Shown here: piece after piece, positions 6,132 to 6,710 of the stretch
Layout of the letters: each line of letters begins with the position of its first letter
Numbering within the stretch: position 1 is the stretch's first letter
NCBI GenBank assembly: GCA_945861995.1
Contig: CAMAWZ010000128.1
Coordinates: 1 to 6,710, forward strand
Length of the DNA: 6,710 bases
Reading direction: 5' to 3'
Origin: Pseudorhodobacter antarcticus
GTDB lineage: Bacteria; Pseudomonadota; Alphaproteobacteria; Rhodobacterales; Rhodobacteraceae
The notes under the pieces: generated by a model
What the model was told of the DNA's origin: nothing
The model's input: only the letters and a program-made list of their open reading frames with translations
Database searches by the model: none
Position numbers and translations under genes: made by a program

Positions 6132-6710
6132 ATGTTCAAATTTTTCGAGGGGTTGATCGACCCTTATCAACCCTATCCAACCAGTGACACGCCGCCAACA
6201 CGGCTTTGGCCGTTCTTGGCCGAATATGTGCGCCCGTTTCATAAGATCTTTCTCGTGACGGGCGTTATTTCTGCGCTGAACGCCATTCTTGAGGTGGCGT
6301 TGATTTGGTACATGGGGCGAATTGTTGATGTACTGGCGGTCAGCCAGCCCGCGCAAATTTGGGCCGATTATGGCCGCGAAATACTGATCGTGGGGCTGGC
6401 GGTTTTGCTGGCCAAGCCGATGATTGGCGCTGTGGGCGTGGCGCTGTTGCACAATACGATTTTGCCAAATTTCACCTCGATGATGCGGTATCGCGCCCAT
6501 GCCCATGTGCTGCGCCAGCCCGTGGGCTGGTTCGAATCAGATTTCGCGGGGCGCATTGCCAACCGCATTATGCAGACCCCCCCTGCGGCTGGCGAAGTGG
6601 TTTTTGATACTTTTGATGCGGTGGCCTTTGCCTCCACCTCCCTAATCGGCGCTGGAATCATGTTGGCGGGTGCAGATGCGATTTTGCTGTTGCCGCTTTT
6701 GGTGTGGTTC
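6132..6710 (+). CDS. ABC exporter, N-terminal membrane part; 3' end beyond the window
   Basis: The frame from the ATG at 6132 is open to the last base (193 residues). It begins MFKFFEGLIDPYQPYP, then TPPTRLWPFLAEYVRPFHK, a short cytoplasmic stretch leading into a membrane helix at about 38-61 (FLVTGVISALNAILEVALIW). A second helix spans about 84-106 and a third begins near 168. Between the second and third lies a charged region, HVLRQPVGWFESDFAGRIANRIMQ (residues 125-148), that matches the coupling-helix segment of type IV/MsbA-like exporters. The full gene would be expected to continue through six helices and an ATP-binding domain with Walker A, signature and Walker B, none of which is in view. 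Substrate cannot be told; such half-transporters handle lipids, drugs or peptides. It lies 57 bases after cca on the same strand with its own ribosome site. Confidence 0.85.
   Translation, partial: MFKFFEGLIDPYQPYPTSDTPPTRLWPFLAEYVRPFHKIFLVTGVISALNAILEVALIWYMGRIVDVLAVSQPAQIWADYGREILIVGLAVLLAKPMIGAVGVALLHNTILPNFTSMMRYRAHAHVLRQPVGWFESDFAGRIANRIMQTPPAAGEVVFDTFDAVAFASTSLIGAGIMLAGADAILLLPLLVWF

Noticed and set aside
6066..6506. 146-residue minus-strand open frame at the right end
   Set aside because: It is antisense to the ABC exporter start, which has a ribosome site, membrane helices and a family-typical coupling region.

Overview
The window looks like ordinary core chromosome from an alphaproteobacterium, most likely Rhodobacterales (Rhodobacteraceae). 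The basis is the style of the proteins: an Hpt protein starting MIDWDRV, a REC-PP2C phosphatase of the RbaY kind, the run hslO / CoA-type NUDIX / cca / ABC exporter, a GC-rich but not extreme composition, and use of TTG and GTG starts. I recognise the families by eye only. There is no sign of phage, transposon, CRISPR, rRNA or tRNA.

Layout. (1) 1-1106, plus strand: the 3' part of ilvA (threonine ammonia-lyase), cut by the window edge just before the PLP-binding lysine. (2) 1103-1429, minus strand: a small Hpt phosphotransfer protein, tail to tail with ilvA; the two stop codons share one TTAA. (3) 1430-1578: an AT-rich gap between divergent genes. (4) 1579-2859, plus strand: a response regulator with a SpoIIE/PP2C-type phosphatase output, started by TTG behind a very strong Shine-Dalgarno. 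(5) 2843-3295, minus strand: a small NUDIX hydrolase overlapping the 3' end of the phosphatase gene by 17 bases. (6) 3296-3371: a short divergent control region with a good heat-shock sigma-32-like promoter facing hslO. (7) 3372-6074, plus strand: hslO (Hsp33), a CoA-pyrophosphatase-like NUDIX gene and cca, joined by 11- and 4-base overlaps. (8) 6132 to the right edge, plus strand: the start of an ABC exporter whose frame is still open at the last base.

How the genes may work together. The Hpt gene and the REC-PP2C gene are divergent neighbours, and together they have the parts for a His-Asp phosphorelay that ends in a Ser/Thr phosphatase. In relatives such a phosphatase acts on an anti-sigma/STAS partner switch; no STAS or anti-sigma gene lies in the window. 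The hslO-NUDIX-cca block joins a redox-activated chaperone, a nucleotide-pool housekeeping enzyme and tRNA 3'-end maintenance in one tightly packed unit that may be heat-inducible. I found no clearly undescribed system. The points most worth a second look are the sigma-32-like promoter, the Hpt/phosphatase pair, and hslO flanked on both sides by unrelated NUDIX genes.
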